Shown: positions 43,601 to 53,949 of the stretch, one piece after another
How the letters are laid out: each line of letters begins with the position of its first letter
Numbering within the stretch: position 1 is the first letter of the stretch
Assembly: GCA_949358305.1 (NCBI GenBank)
Contig: OX442319.1
Span: forward strand, 6,944,001-7,008,000
Reading direction: 5' to 3'
DNA: 64,000 nt
Source of the DNA: Strigamia acuminata
Lineage: Eukaryota > Arthropoda > Chilopoda > Geophilomorpha > Linotaeniidae
Translations under genes and position numbers: made by a program
Notes under the pieces: model-generated
What the model saw: only the letters and a program-made list of their open reading frames with translations
What the model was told of the DNA's origin: nothing
The model's database searches: none

Positions 43601-45930
43601 ACTGGATGGTGCGGAATAACATAAACGCTAGTCTTCTTGTATCTCTCTGCCAGAGGTACTACTTCCGCGTGCTCTTCTTTGACGTAGTCCCACATGGCTT
43701 TGTTATAACGTTCCTTGTGGTCGCTGTTACTATCAATTCGCCTAAGCGTATGTGATAGTTGATTCAGAGCCAACTCCCAGTTCGACTCCAAAGCCCCAAT
43801 CTTATCGTTGAAGGGCAAGCAAACCTGGTAGCGACCATCCTCCATTCGCTTGTGCGACTTCTCAAAGCGATCTCGAACAAAATCTGAATCGCGTTCGCCT
43901 GCTGTAATTCCAACAGCCTCCAGACTCCAAAGCTTTTCCAAGTCACGGTCAGTCTTAATCTCACAGGTGTTGCAGCAAGAAACGTCACGCGAGCTCTCGG
44001 AGAAGACATCTGTCGACCCAGCGGCTCCTGACAACACCCACCCAAAAATGGTATTGACCAAACCCAAGCGGTTATCCAATCGCTTCCGTCCGTCAAGGCA
44101 GATTTCCCACCAAACATCAACCCCAAGCAAGATATCAACATTGCCTGCAGTCGAAGGTAAGTCTTCAGCCAATTCGAACCCCAAATCTTTAACCTTCTGA
44201 ATGGTATCAGGGCTGGCTATCCCATACACATGCGGTAGGCTTCTTGCACTTAAAGCCGTCACCTTGAGCTCTCTGGCTCCGTGTCTAGACTGAAGGAGTA
44301 TCCTATAAACGTCATAAGACGCCGATCCAGCTTTCTCCTCATTGAGGCGTTGTGCGGTGGCTTCGATCGACCCACAACTCTTCAACCGTATCCGGTCGGC
44401 TACACTCTTTAAAATGTAGGACCGATGGCTGCCCGGATCTAACATGCCACGTATCGTGTGCGAACCTCCAGACTTTGTTTTTAACTCCGCTGTGAATATC
44501 ATCAACTGAAGCGTTGATGAGATCGCCAAGGAGACGTTTGCACTCACGTCCTTGGGCTTCTCTACACCACCTCTACTCTGGGCATTCAATTTCCTGCAGA
44601 TGGACGAGTGATGTCGTCCGCCGCAAGTCCTGCAGCTGGTTTTAACCTGACATCGCATTGCTCTGTGTCCTTCTTGCAGGCAATTGAAGCAAAGTCTGTT
44701 TTGTTGGGCTATGGTGGACTTCTCTGCCACGCTCATTTCTTTTTTACAGAAGGTGTTGGCATGGCCTTCTTTGCAAAAAATGCAAATTGCGCTTTCCACG
44801 GTCAGCTTTGGGCTAGAAGACTCTTTGGCTCTTTTGGATGTAGCGCATGTAGACATTGTGCCCTTGCGTTGATCTTTATCCTTGTCGGAACTTCCAGACT
44901 TGTCTTTCTTTGTTGCGAGACCTCCTGTTCCCATGACGTCTTCCATTTGCTCTAAGAGCTGAACTTCAGCCGCAAAGAAATTCAAAATTGTCACTAAATT
45001 TGAGGTCTTAGCTCCTTGCTGCTGGTAAAACCTCATTACCATGGCAGGTGGAAATTTTCTCAGCACGTCTGGTGCCAGAAGCAGACCAGCAGTCTGTACT
45101 GGAACGCTCAACTGTTCCAGCAAGCGGATAGCAGTGGACACCTTGGTCAATTGTGTCCTGACAGCTTTGACCGGATGCAACTCAGCAACCTGTCTCATGT
45201 CCCTTATGGACTTGACCAGAGCCACTCTCTGGGCTTCATCGTCCCCATAGGAACGGACCAACTCTTCTCTTGCTAAATTGTAATTACCATCCACTAAAGG
45301 GAATGCAGAGATCAGCATGGCGGCTTCTCCTGTACACAGCGACTGCAAGTATTGCAACTTCTCAATTTCTGATAAATCAGGGTTGCTGTGGACCGCCGAG
45401 TCAAAGCTGCTTAGGAAGGGACGGAATGTCGTCACATCTCCATTAAATTTCTGCATTTCCAACTTAGGAAGCTTTGCATTATTATGCCTTCTTGTCGACT
45501 GTGACAAGGTCTGGTTCAAAATCGAACCCTGGGACGTATTGGTCATTGACGCTGAAGCATTTGCCGGGTTAGCTGACCAATGAGTCACGTGCTTCTTGGA
45601 CATCTGTGTTCTGCTTTTAAGAACTGAAATCGGTGTCTCTAACTCTTCGATTTCCCTTAGATATCCTAAATACTGCTCCCTTGTCAGCTTTGGCTGCATA
45701 GTGTTCAGGTCGTTAATCATTTTCATGATCTTTTCATCGGCGACCATTTCTATGGCTTCCAACTCTCCTGTGTCTTTTAAGGTCAAAGACCTTCTCAAAA
45801 CCGCATCCAAGGAGATTCCAATCGTCGTGAATCTACCAGCCAACACGTCCATTTCTTCTGGCGGTTGTTGCTCAACCGTTGTTGGCGTCGTTCTCCCTGA
45901 TCCTGACCTTGATCCACCTCCTGTAGCCAT
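40657..45930 (-). CDS. BEL/Pao Gag-Pol polyprotein (F1), 1757 aa
   Basis: Starts at the ATG complementary to 45928-45930 (the frame is open 12 codons further up but without ATG). Domains: Gag with DUF1759 region (about 150-330), zinc knuckles (about 383-445), DUF1758 protease with D498 in DPGS, reverse transcriptase with D834 (IADIKQ) and YMDD at 921-924, Pao-type connecting region, RNase H with D1097, E1137 and D1169, integrase zinc domain with H1394, H1399, C1429, C1432, integrase core D1464, D1526, E1576, and a C-terminal DUF5641-like domain. One frame without frameshift, as in BEL/Pao. Differs from F2 at three visible residues, for example Ser879 versus Arg near VVPFG and Cys1006 versus Gly. 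It could supply RT and integrase to A, C, D and G. Confidence 0.97.
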   Translation of the reverse strand: MATGGGSRSGSGRTTPTTVEQQPPEEMDVLAGRFTTIGISLDAVLRRSLTLKDTGELEAIEMVADEKIMKMINDLNTMQPKLTREQYLGYLREIEELETPISVLKSRTQMSKKHVTHWSANPANASASMTNTSQGSILNQTLSQSTRRHNNAKLPKLEMQKFNGDVTTFRPFLSSFDSAVHSNPDLSEIEKLQYLQSLCTGEAAMLISAFPLVDGNYNLAREELVRSYGDDEAQRVALVKSIRDMRQVAELHPVKAVRTQLTKVSTAIRLLEQLSVPVQTAGLLLAPDVLRKFPPAMVMRFYQQQGAKTSNLVTILNFFAAEVQLLEQMEDVMGTGGLATKKDKSGSSDKDKDQRKGTMSTCATSKRAKESSSPKLTVESAICIFCKEGHANTFCKKEMSVAEKSTIAQQNRLCFNCLQEGHRAMRCQVKTSCRTCGGRHHSSICRKLNAQSRGGVEKPKDVSANVSLAISSTLQLMIFTAELKTKSGGSHTIRGMLDPGSHRSYILKSVADRIRLKSCGSIEATAQRLNEEKAGSASYDVYRILLQSRHGARELKVTALSARSLPHVYGIASPDTIQKVKDLGFELAEDLPSTAGNVDILLGVDVWWEICLDGRKRLDNRLGLVNTIFGWVLSGAAGSTDVFSESSRDVSCCNTCEIKTDRDLEKLWSLEAVGITAGERDSDFVRDRFEKSHKRMEDGRYQVCLPFNDKIGALESNWELALNQLSHTLRRIDSNSDHKERYNKAMWDYVKEEHAEVVPLAERYKKTSVYVIPHHPVIKEDRETTKFRVVFNASSAKKGLPSLNDCLYPGPSLNPDIVPVMIRFRLFCVVAIADIKQAFLQVLINPDHCDFLRFLWVSEEYFQEGYSWQNLWDHLVVLSMIVVPFGVNSSPFLLCAVIRAQGRLYLVLFPKEADALDKGIYMDDLTSGADGTKETVKHCVNLRRILDEGKLPLVKWATSKAEVFDALKDKDFHMRADKFEDLGIVKMLGILWSVQDDTLMFRIPTCVEIPRSRRGILSLLASVFDPLGLIAPVILRMKILLQSMWGHDIRWDDIISEENREIVAKWYADLQRLTEARVKRWMGTYSGQEMDIDVFCDASPQAYGCAIYVRAASGATQLLLSKSRIAPTTKLTLPRLELTATVVGVRMVEYILEDFLPGYPIGKIRYYSDSMVALGWLKSNKNRWKPYVSNRVAEVLEKSSPSQWAYVPTDRNPADVLTRPCEAKSLLANRLWWDGPGQLEDLVDEPEDVDLPMEEAKKEKVALVASDGEAHICEVFKRFSSFNRLVRVFAFMRRWLPFSARGRDLEVLEIEVAEERVIRLAQVLSFPDERQAAMVKEKVAKGSILKNFDIFLDERDLLRLRSRLGKSELPFDETFPILLHPDSWVTRLIIKKVHLQLLHGELSETFYRLRDKYWIVRGRRTVKAVIRSCLVCKRERLDRNNPSTGDPPMERVTPAAPFQHTGIDHLGPLTVRHKEKGRKVYILLFTCLVTRAIHLEVSENLSVEKFLLAFRRFGARFGYPAKVFSDNSKTFERGSQEIQSWGKLLTKDGIRTFLSEKRVVWSFIPPLSPWAGGAWERLVRSVKDKLRKMLLRRTVDLETLQTLAAEIGSVLNSRPLSYVHEGVDGGRILSPENFLTGGMPKWVINRPLHAIQKKDLRRLDRKRRLFIWEFWRIWRESYLKQLRNFHEVKGDSRFKNPEVNQIVLLEKVGCNPYFWPLARVIEVLPGEDGFVRVVRVVTANGKEYRRSVKHVRALELD

Positions 45931-46610
45931 GTCAGACCTGGAATGGCAGAAAGTGAAGACAATCAATCAGCCAAAAACCAAAGACACACACCAGACAAAA
46001 CACAAGTACCAGTTGGCCAAACAGTGACCAAATACACTAACTGCTAAACTAAAGAACTGAGTGACACAACACTCAAAAATTCTCTTAACTGGTGCTAAAC
46101 TTTTCTATGCTGAGGAAATTGAGTGATGCAACACCCAAAAATTCCCTGAACTCTAAAGTAGACTATTTCCTGTTAACTACTTCTAAACTGTGCTCTCCTG
46201 CTTGTGCAGTTATCTAGAGCGAGACAAACTTAAATTGCTACTTAAATGCAAAAAAACACACTTCCCCTCCCCCCTGAGAGGGCACATCAAGTAATCCCAA
46301 TAAAAACCCAACCAAAACCACTTTAATCAACTAAATAATCTTCTTCTTTCAGGTGGCAGCAACTGATCAACTTGCACATTGCGTTGTGAATTACTTGGCA
46401 GACTCAGGATGTCCATGGCCGCTCTCACGTGACTCTCTGGCGTGCGCACTTGATGCCGGACGCTCGCGGAACCAGCCGCACAAGACGAACCAACTGGCGC
46501 GCACCAAACCACTTGAGCCACTTGCTGAACGCCCAAATGACCACTGAAACGCACACGCTGCGCAAACGTGCACGAAATCCTGGAATCACGGTACCAAAAA
46601 CTCAGCTCCC
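45931..46610 (-). other. F1 leader (5' UTR)
   Basis: Primer site 46579-46596 (sense TGGTACCGTGATTCCAGG), leader motif 46380-46388. A polypyrimidine stretch plus CAG lies 7 nt before the start codon and could be a splice acceptor; no clear donor is assigned. Confidence 0.65.
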
Positions 46611-48164
46611 TGTAGCAAACAACCTTGGCTCTCACAAGGAATACTGGCGAATTGGTCTGTAAACTCTGGAGACCGCCCGAGACTGTATAGTGGTTGATGA
46701 AACAAGTTGACCTCTCAGCCCAAACTCTAGGCCTAACTGCATCATGAGAAATCAGGCCTAACTGCATTCAGTTGAAAATGATAAAGGAAGCTCTCTGGAT
46801 ACTGGGGAAAACCTTGTGCCTCCAGTGAGGAGGAGAGCATGCAAAGCTTTCTACTCACTCATTTGCATATTTCCCTGAGTAGGAAATAAGATCAGAAAAG
46901 AATGTTCAAAGCAGGAGTGAAAACACATCAACTTTTTAATCTTAACAACAAGTAACAACTGATTGCTTCTTTAGCAACCACACAACAACTGGTCACCTGC
47001 TTACAATAAATATCAGTGACCAAACAATACAGATTTGCATAATAACAATAGTGCCAACAAGGTTTCCGTATTCCTACAACAGATGTCAAACTTAACATAA
47101 GTAAAGGCAAAACTTAACCTAACACCTTGATAACATTATGACCTGTGCAAACAGCACTTCACTTAAACTTAACAGATAATTCAAAGGCTAAAACTAACAT
47201 TAATTACACTCAAAACACAATGCTTAGCCCAAACCCAATCACCACCAACAGAGGGCGCAACGTGTCACAGTTTTAACCCCTTTACAACCATGCAATAACA
47301 AAGGTAAAGGCTTAGATTAATAACTCTTAATATTGGTAATTTATACAAACAATAACTAGTATATATTCCCTATGTCCAGGTTTCATTAAAACCCCAAACT
47401 AAATAATAACAGGGCACCAGTGCAGCACCAAATCCAAGATGGCGACCATGCAACTGCTAAAATGACGTGAATGGAGCCAAACAAGGTCGCAAGCGACTCA
47501 CAGGCCTTCTCAACGATGGATCTGCGTCCTAGAACGGTCAGTACAACTTTCCCAGTGCTTGGACATTGAAACCCGACCAATTCAACTCATTTGCAGGACC
47601 CACACGACCACGAGAGGCGTCGCAAGGCGTGCGCTCACGCCCGACGCTCCCGAACGCTCACAAACGATGTCCAACGTTCATCCAGCGACCCAGGACACCT
47701 GGGGAGTTCCTTAAACACCAATACAAGTTAGTATAAATTAAATCACAAGCAAAACAAGCACTAAAACTGCAATTGTGCTTATTTCAGGTTCTTCCCGTCT
47801 CCCAGTTCACTTGCGCTATGGCGGCCATCTTGCCGGTGCACGACTATCTCCCTCGCAAGTGAACTGGAAACGGGAGAGAACTTACAAATACTAGAAACAA
47901 CACCTAAAAGTGAAAAAGACACATAAAACAATTACAAAAGACTAAAAACACAACTTTCAAACATTCCAGGTGTGGCAGGCGAAGTGGCAACCCCCTTGAA
48001 CTTCCAGGATCGTGTCAACAAAGCAGCAAACCAACTGGACATGTCAGATATGTGTTAAAAATCTATTCAAACTTGACAACAAAATTAAAAAAGCCTTTTC
48101 TTCCTTTCAGAAGATAAACAACGTGAAATCTCCAGATCTTTTTGTTGCGTTCTTGCTCGCAACA
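46611..48164 (-). repeat. F1 5' LTR, 1554 bp
   Basis: Same sequence as 39051-40604 by eye. Followed by TACC and the rest of the A3 LTR. Confidence 0.95.
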
Positions 48165-48168
48165 TACC

Positions 48169-49276
48169 TGTGTTATGCATGTTTTGATGTTTTCAAGTGT
48201 TTTCCTGTTTCCAGTCCACTACTGTCAATGTAGTGACAAAGTGTAGTGATGCTCTCAGACAGCTAAAGTGTACTAGAATGAGAAATGTATGTTATTATCA
48301 GTTTTAAGCTGTTTCAATCAATTTCTGTTTGTTTTCTGTATATTACTAACCAATTAAGCGTTTTGTTAACTTAGATTGTGTGTAGCCTGTCTAGTGAGCT
48401 AATTTCAAGCCTTTTTATCCTCCTGCAAGTGATCTCTGTTTACATTGTCGGCCATTACTGTGGGAGTGGTCTACTTGTATCTGTAAAGAGAGGAGAAAAT
48501 GTTTAATCCCAAAGAGTTTTTGTGGGTTCTGATTAATAATTAATCACTTAATTATTATGCAATGTAAAAGTGTTAAGTTTGAGATTTATCTGTGTTGATT
48601 TATAACTTAACTTCTGCACTTACTGTAAAGTTGCCAGCTCATTGGTCTAAAATGTCTTTACTTATTCTTTTCTCTATTTTATGAGTTGTTCAGTGTGTTT
48701 TAGAGTGAATAATTTAGTTCTCAATGAGCATTGTGTTTAGAGACTGTTGTTAATGTATACTTTTGCATTTAATGCCAAATACTTGCTGTTAGGCTTATGT
48801 GTTTTCAACTATTAACTTCTACGGTAGTTTTGTTGTGCCAGCAGTACTTATTTCTCTTTACAAGCACTTAGAGACCTCTGTAACTTTAAGTGCAAGTGTC
48901 CTTATACAATGTGGAGATAGTTACACTTGTTGTTTCTTATTATTGTTAAAGTGTGACTTCTTTGTAAAATCCTCGTGATTCAATTGTAGTAGTGTTGTTA
49001 AGAATTTAGAGAATAAAATGGTTGCTTTTTATTTCTCTCCAAGTCTCATTTCTCTATACAACCAGAAAGCAATGTGCAGTGAGTAGAAAAATCCTCCTTC
49101 CTCCTCCTTGAACTCACCAGTGGCAGATCATCATGTGAAGCAGCAAGTTCAAGTCCAGTGTTTGCATTTCTTCAAGTCTTTGGCCAACTTCTGTTTATCA
49201 ATTTGTGCCAAGCAGCAGTCAAGTATTGCCGCCCCTCCTTCTGGCCTGGTTGTCGCCTGCGACCTTGCCAGAAACA
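48169..49276 (+). repeat. A3 3' LTR, remaining 1108 bp
   Basis: Continues from 39050 after removal of F1 and ends GCCAGAAACA. AATAAA at 49012-49017. The right flank CCGTCTAG belongs to the G hairpin-array region. Confidence 0.93.
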
Positions 49277-50606
49277 CCGTCTAGAATTCTCTGTGACCAT
49301 CCGCAGAAGGTCCATCTAACTAGAAAACACATAAAACAGTCTGAAAGGAGACTGATTGCTACCTTTCCGCCTTCTCTAATTAAACAGCTAGTGTGGCTTG
49401 CGCTATCTCAACCCACGCACGGGTTCTTCTAAAATCGTCACACACTAAAACTTGCTTAAGCTGCTAAATGAAGCGGAAATCCCACAAAACTGAATCAAAT
49501 CATTTCTACATGAGGACAGCTCACTGCAAGGCTGGCGGACAAACTCAGTGGCCAATTGAGGCGAGATCCCTCGCCTCCACTCTCCCACACAACCCGAATA
49601 GCAAACTGAGTGTATAAAAGGAGAAGGGGCGACCACTCTTCTGCAAAAATCAAAGACAAGCAGAAGAGCGCGGGACCTCTTTCCAGCAAGCCTCAAACCT
49701 GGCGGCCAAGCAGCCGTCCGAAAACCTCGCAGTTCACAATAGAACCGACCTCATGAACTAAATCAACTATTAAAGCTAGGAGCACTCTAAAAAATTGCAA
49801 GCCAGCAATCATGACTGGGGTGAAGTGACCAGGCGCTGCCAACCTTTCAAAAAATGCCAAAAACTAAATTATTTCGAAAATTCATTAGTTTGGCTCTGAC
49901 TAAACTTGTATGAGCAAGGGAAAACTTACTCTCAGGTCGCTTTCACTCAAGACACTGAGTCTGCTCACACAGTCAACACACCTGGACAAGACTTCCCAGT
50001 CTTTCCCATCCAAAAAAATTCTTAATCCTAACAAATTCCTTCTTCTTAAACTAACATAAGCCAAGGAAAACGATTTCTTAATTCTTTTCTTCAGGAACTT
50101 GGCTTGAATCTTTGCTGCAGAGTCAAACGACCACCGTCCAGCTCTTTAGGCTTGTCTTAGCGGACACCGTGACGTGTCCTTGCTGACTGGCGCTCTTTCT
50201 TTCACAAATAGAAAGACTACTCTATAAATTATCGTTTTTCAAGTGAACAGCTCACTGAGAGGCGGGCGGTCAAGCACTGTGTTCACAGAGGCGCAGTTCC
50301 TCGCTCTCACTCCTTTACCCAACCCGAAAAGCAGGTAGAATACTAAAAACGAAGAGAGAAACGACCACTTTCCTGCGACAATTCAACTCAAGCAAGGAAG
50401 CGCGGGACTGTTCTCAACAACCTCAAGACATTGGTCAGTGCCGACCGACCCAACTCGCAGTTCACATCAAGAACTGACACCAAACGAAACTAAATCTACT
50501 CTTATTTGCTAACAATTATATTCAAAACGAATAATAAACTCTTAAATATTAACAAATATAAACTTAAATGAAAATTTAACAACAAAAATCTTCATATCAG
50601 GACCAT

Positions 50607-50615
50607 TGCGTTGTG
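50607..50615 (-). promoter_or_regulatory. Conserved leader motif CACAACGCA (G)
   Basis: Sits 325 nt from the start of the G primer site and is followed by ATG, as in C. Confidence 0.65.
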
Positions 50616-50913
50616 TATCTGTGCCTTGATGAGTACGAAACCAACTTGGCGTCGTCTGCTCCAACCTTTCCTAGGCGAGCACGCGCGCGTCTTTCGCCTA
50701 CTCTTCTGCACCATCCTGTGGTTGCGGAATTGCAGCTCCCGTTGCTCTCTTTGCAATGCAGTGGAGACAATCCTCGTTGCTTTCCTCTCCCATCTTGAAG
50801 AAGACCGCTTGGCTCCATCAATGCACACGGAAACTCGCAAAATGGCGACGCACGTGATGTTTTATTTCGAGCAAACTCGCCTTTTTTCCAAATCTGCTCA
50901 TCTCGGCAATTTT

Positions 50914-50940
50914 CAGGTTCGAATCCTGGTCACGGCACCA
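50914..50940 (-). promoter_or_regulatory. tRNA-His primer-binding site, 27 nt match (G)
   Basis: The plus strand reads the tRNA 3' end itself: T-stem and loop GGTTCGAATCC, acceptor strand TCACGGC, discriminator A, then CCA. This long match is what identifies tRNA-His for the whole group; the other families keep the first 8-11 bases and drift further in. Confidence 0.85.
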
Positions 50941-50947
50941 AAAACGA

Positions 50948-52133
50948 TGTTGCCAGCAATCTCTGTGATCGTGGTGGCTGACAAACATTCGATATATATG
51001 AGACAGATGCAAAATGCCGTTTTTCTAGGCCTAAATCTATGCATCGTCCTGTAGTGTTTAACTCTCTCCTTTTTTCCTGACCTGGTCGTGGGTTCTATTT
51101 CTCCCAGTCTCAGGGCTGCTTGGCTCATCATTTGGAGTAAGTAATCCCAGGAGAAAATGGTAGAACAACAAGACATCGTTTATTTTAAAGGAGGAAAAAG
51201 AGAACTTAAATGGCTACGCATCTTGACAACAACTTCGCCTAGCAACCGTGAACAATGGCGCAAGGCAAACTTAAATATAACAAACAATTACTTGTAAATA
51301 AAGGCTAACAGTAAATAAAGACAAAAGAACAATGTTGAGCTTAAACCCAATACCTCCAAAGAGGGCACTACATGTCTCAAACTTAACCCTTAACAACCAA
51401 GTAATAACACGTAATAAAAGCTTAGTATAAACATCTATCATTGGCATAAAATACACAAGTTATTAAATACTATCAACCCCTATGCTGTGTTCCAGTGAAA
51501 TGTCGACACTAACTATCAAAAGGCCACCAGAACCGTACCTTAAGCACATGGCGGTCTAGCAACAGCTGAGAGACGCGAATGAAAGCAGAACCGATCCAAA
51601 CTGACTTCCAAGGCCGTCCAAGGCATGACAAAAACGCCGGGACTTCCAACTCAGTACGGGAACCTTGCAGAGAAGCCAAACGAGGCGTTTCCAAGCCGCT
51701 CTCATTCCCGCATGCGTACCCAAAGCGCTCAATGTCTGCACAACCACTACCGACGCCCTGCAGTGCTAGCCAACCCACGTTTCAGACGACCACTAAACAC
51801 CCGGAACAACTAGCAAAGGTTAATTGCAATCAAAACAATACATAAAACTCTTACAAAACTAATATTTCTCTTAAATATACAGCTAAAAACCAATACTCAA
51901 AACAACCACAAGTGACTGACAACACCGCAAATGTCCACTACAGGTACAACCGACCACCCGATTACTACCGTGGACTACACGGAGCAAAACCGTCGGTCAA
52001 CCAGGCCACTGGACACATCAGATATGTCTGCAAACTTGTGATCAACTACTAAAACCAAACTAAAAAGACCTTCTACTAATTTCAGGTGAAACGTGAGTCT
52101 CCTAATCTTTTTGTTGCGTTCTTGCTCGCAACA
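50948..52133 (-). repeat. G 5' LTR, 1186 bp
   Basis: Reads TGTTGCGAGCAAGAACGCAACA (from 52133) to TTGCTGGCAACA (at 50948). Minus-strand AATAAA at 51179-51184. Intact partner of the broken LTR at 5037-6207. Confidence 0.93.
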
Positions 52134-53949
52134 ACTGTGATGAGATCAAAAGTCTATTCTCCCAAATCATCGGTTGGATGTTTCTAAAACTTACATTGGA
52201 GCCTTCTACTAAGGTTTAAACACTATTTCTGAACATTCAGAGACATTGGTCTTGTGGTGTTTGTGCTAAGTCAACTGTGATGAGATCAAAAGTCTATTCT
52301 CCCAAATCATTGGTTGGATGTTTCTAAAACTTACATTGGAGCCTTCTACTAAGGTTTAAACACTATTTCTGAACATTCAGAGACATTGGTCTTGTGGTGT
52401 TTGTGCTAAGTCAACTGTGATGAGATCAAAAGTCTATTCTCCCAAATCATCGGTTAAATGTTTCTAAAACTTACATTGGAGCCTTCTACTAAGGTTTAAA
52501 CACTATTTCTGAACATTCAGAGACATTGGTCTTGTGGTGTTTGTGCTAAGTCAACTGTGATGAGATCAAAATTCTATTCTCCCAAATCATCGGTTGGATG
52601 TTTCTAAAACTTACATTGGAGCCTTCTACTAAGGTTTAAACACTATTTCTGAACATTCAGAGACATTGGTCTTGTGGTGTTTGTGCTAAGTCAACTGTGA
52701 TGAGATCAAAAGTCTATTCTCCCAAATCATCGGTTAAATGTTACAAAACTTACATTGGAGCCTTCTACTAAGGTTTAAACACTATTTCTGAACATTCAGA
52801 GACATTGGTCTTGTGGTGTTTGTGCTAAGTCAACTGTGATGAGATCAAAAGTCTATTCTCTCAAATCATCGGTTGGATGTTTCTAAAACTTACATTGGAG
52901 CCTTCTACTAAGGTTTAAACACTATTTCTGAACATTCAGAGACATTGGTCTTGTGGTGTTTGTGCTAAGTCAACTGTGATGAGATCAAAAGTCTATTCTC
53001 CCAAATCATTGGTTGGATGTTTCTAAAACTTACATTGGAGCCTTCTACTAAGGTTTAAACACTATTTCTGAACATTCAGAGACATTGGTCTTGTGGTGTT
53101 TGTGCTAAGTCAACTGTGATGAGATCAAAAGTCTATTCTCCCAAATCATCGGTTAAATGTTTCTAAAACTTACATTGGAGCCTTCTACTAAAGTTTAAAC
53201 ACTATTTCTGAACATTCAGAGACATTGGTCTTGTGGTGTTTGTGCTAAGTCAACTGTGATGAGATCAAAAGTCTATTCTCCCAAATCATCGGTTGGATGT
53301 TTCTAAAACTTACATTGGAGCCTTCTACTAAGGTTTAAACACTATTTCTGAACATTCAGAGACATTGGTCTTGTGGTGTTTGTGCTAAGTCAACTGTGAT
53401 GAGATCAAAAGTCTATTCTCCCAAATCATTGGTTGGATGTTTCTAAAACTTACATTGGAGCCTTCTACTAAGGTTTAAACACTATTTCTGAACATTCAGA
53501 GACATTGGTCTTGTGGTGTTTGTGCTAAGTCAACTGTGATGAGATCAAAAGTCTATTCTCCCAAATCATCGGTTAAATGTTTCTAAAACTTACATTGGAG
53601 CCTTCTACTAAGGTTTAAACACTATTTCTGAACATTCAGAGACATTGGTCTTGTGGTGTTTGTGCTAAGTCAACTGTGATGAGATCAAAAGTCTATTCTC
53701 CCAAATCATCGGTTGGATGTTTCTAAAACTTACATTGGAGCCTTCTACTAAGGTTTAAACACTATTTCTGAACATTCAGAGACATTGGACTTGTGGTGTT
53801 TGTGCTAAGTCAACTGCGATGTGAAATGAGCTCAAAATTTTTTTTTCAAAATTTATTGCTTGGGTGTTGCTAAAACTTAGATTGAAGGCTTCTACTAAGG
53901 TTTAAACACTATTTCTGAACATTCAGAGACATTGGTCTTGTGGTGTTTG
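52134..53949. repeat. 140-bp satellite array with three-monomer higher-order pattern
   Basis: About 13 monomers, starting near 52134, 52274, 52414, 52554 and so on, over 95% alike. Variants CATCGGTTGGATG, CATTGGTTGGATG and CATCGGTTAAATG recur in that order, giving a 420-bp higher-order unit with one shortened cycle near 52554-52832. The last monomer (from about 53813) is a divergent type with GCGATGTGAAATGAGCTC and a T run. Confidence 0.95.

Larger units (their letters stand above)
39051..48164 (-). mobile_element. F1: complete autonomous BEL/Pao retrotransposon, 9114 bp
   Basis: LTRs 39051-40604 and 46611-48164 (1554 bp each), one gag-pol frame, tRNA-His-type primer site, TACC duplication. 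Same length as F2 and almost the same protein, so both copies are young. It lies in the A3 3' LTR. Confidence 0.96.
15505..49276 (+). mobile_element. A3: Gag-Pro-thymidine kinase element, disrupted by D and F1
   Basis: Pieces: 5' (shared) LTR 15505-16861, leader to 17682, coding 17683-20039 and 38106-38766, 3' UTR 38767-38801, 3' LTR 38802-39050 plus 48169-49276 (249 + 1108 = 1357 bp). D lies in the kinase P-loop region, F1 in the 3' LTR; both leave clean 4-bp duplications, so removing them restores the element length exactly. Confidence 0.92.
49277..50947 (-). other. G interior, 5' part (leader), non-coding
   Basis: Homologous to C 28251-29920 in reverse. Contains both structured modules, the leader motif 50607-50615 and the primer site 50914-50940. 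No gene recognised. Confidence 0.75.
5037..52133 (-). mobile_element. G: large non-coding BEL-like LTR element, outermost host of the nest
   Basis: The pieces are the left LTR remnant 5037-6207, interior 6208-10286 and 49277-50947, and right (5') LTR 50948-52133. The interior adds to about 5.83 kb once the 80 bp lost at the A insertion is counted, close to C without its DNA transposon (5.84 kb). G and C are the same family in opposite orientation. I see no Gag or Pol homology in the interior, so it is non-autonomous. G lies in the 140-bp satellite: its right flank starts ACTGTGATGAG, mid-monomer. Confidence 0.88.

Noticed and set aside
45596-46027. 143-codon frame antisense to F Gag (and other antisense frames within gag-pol).
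   Set aside because: Shadow frames opposite a strong coding region; identical in both F copies because the coding strand is.
52134-53949. CRISPR-like array.
   Set aside because: The 140-bp units are continuous without variable spacers; this is a satellite in a eukaryote.
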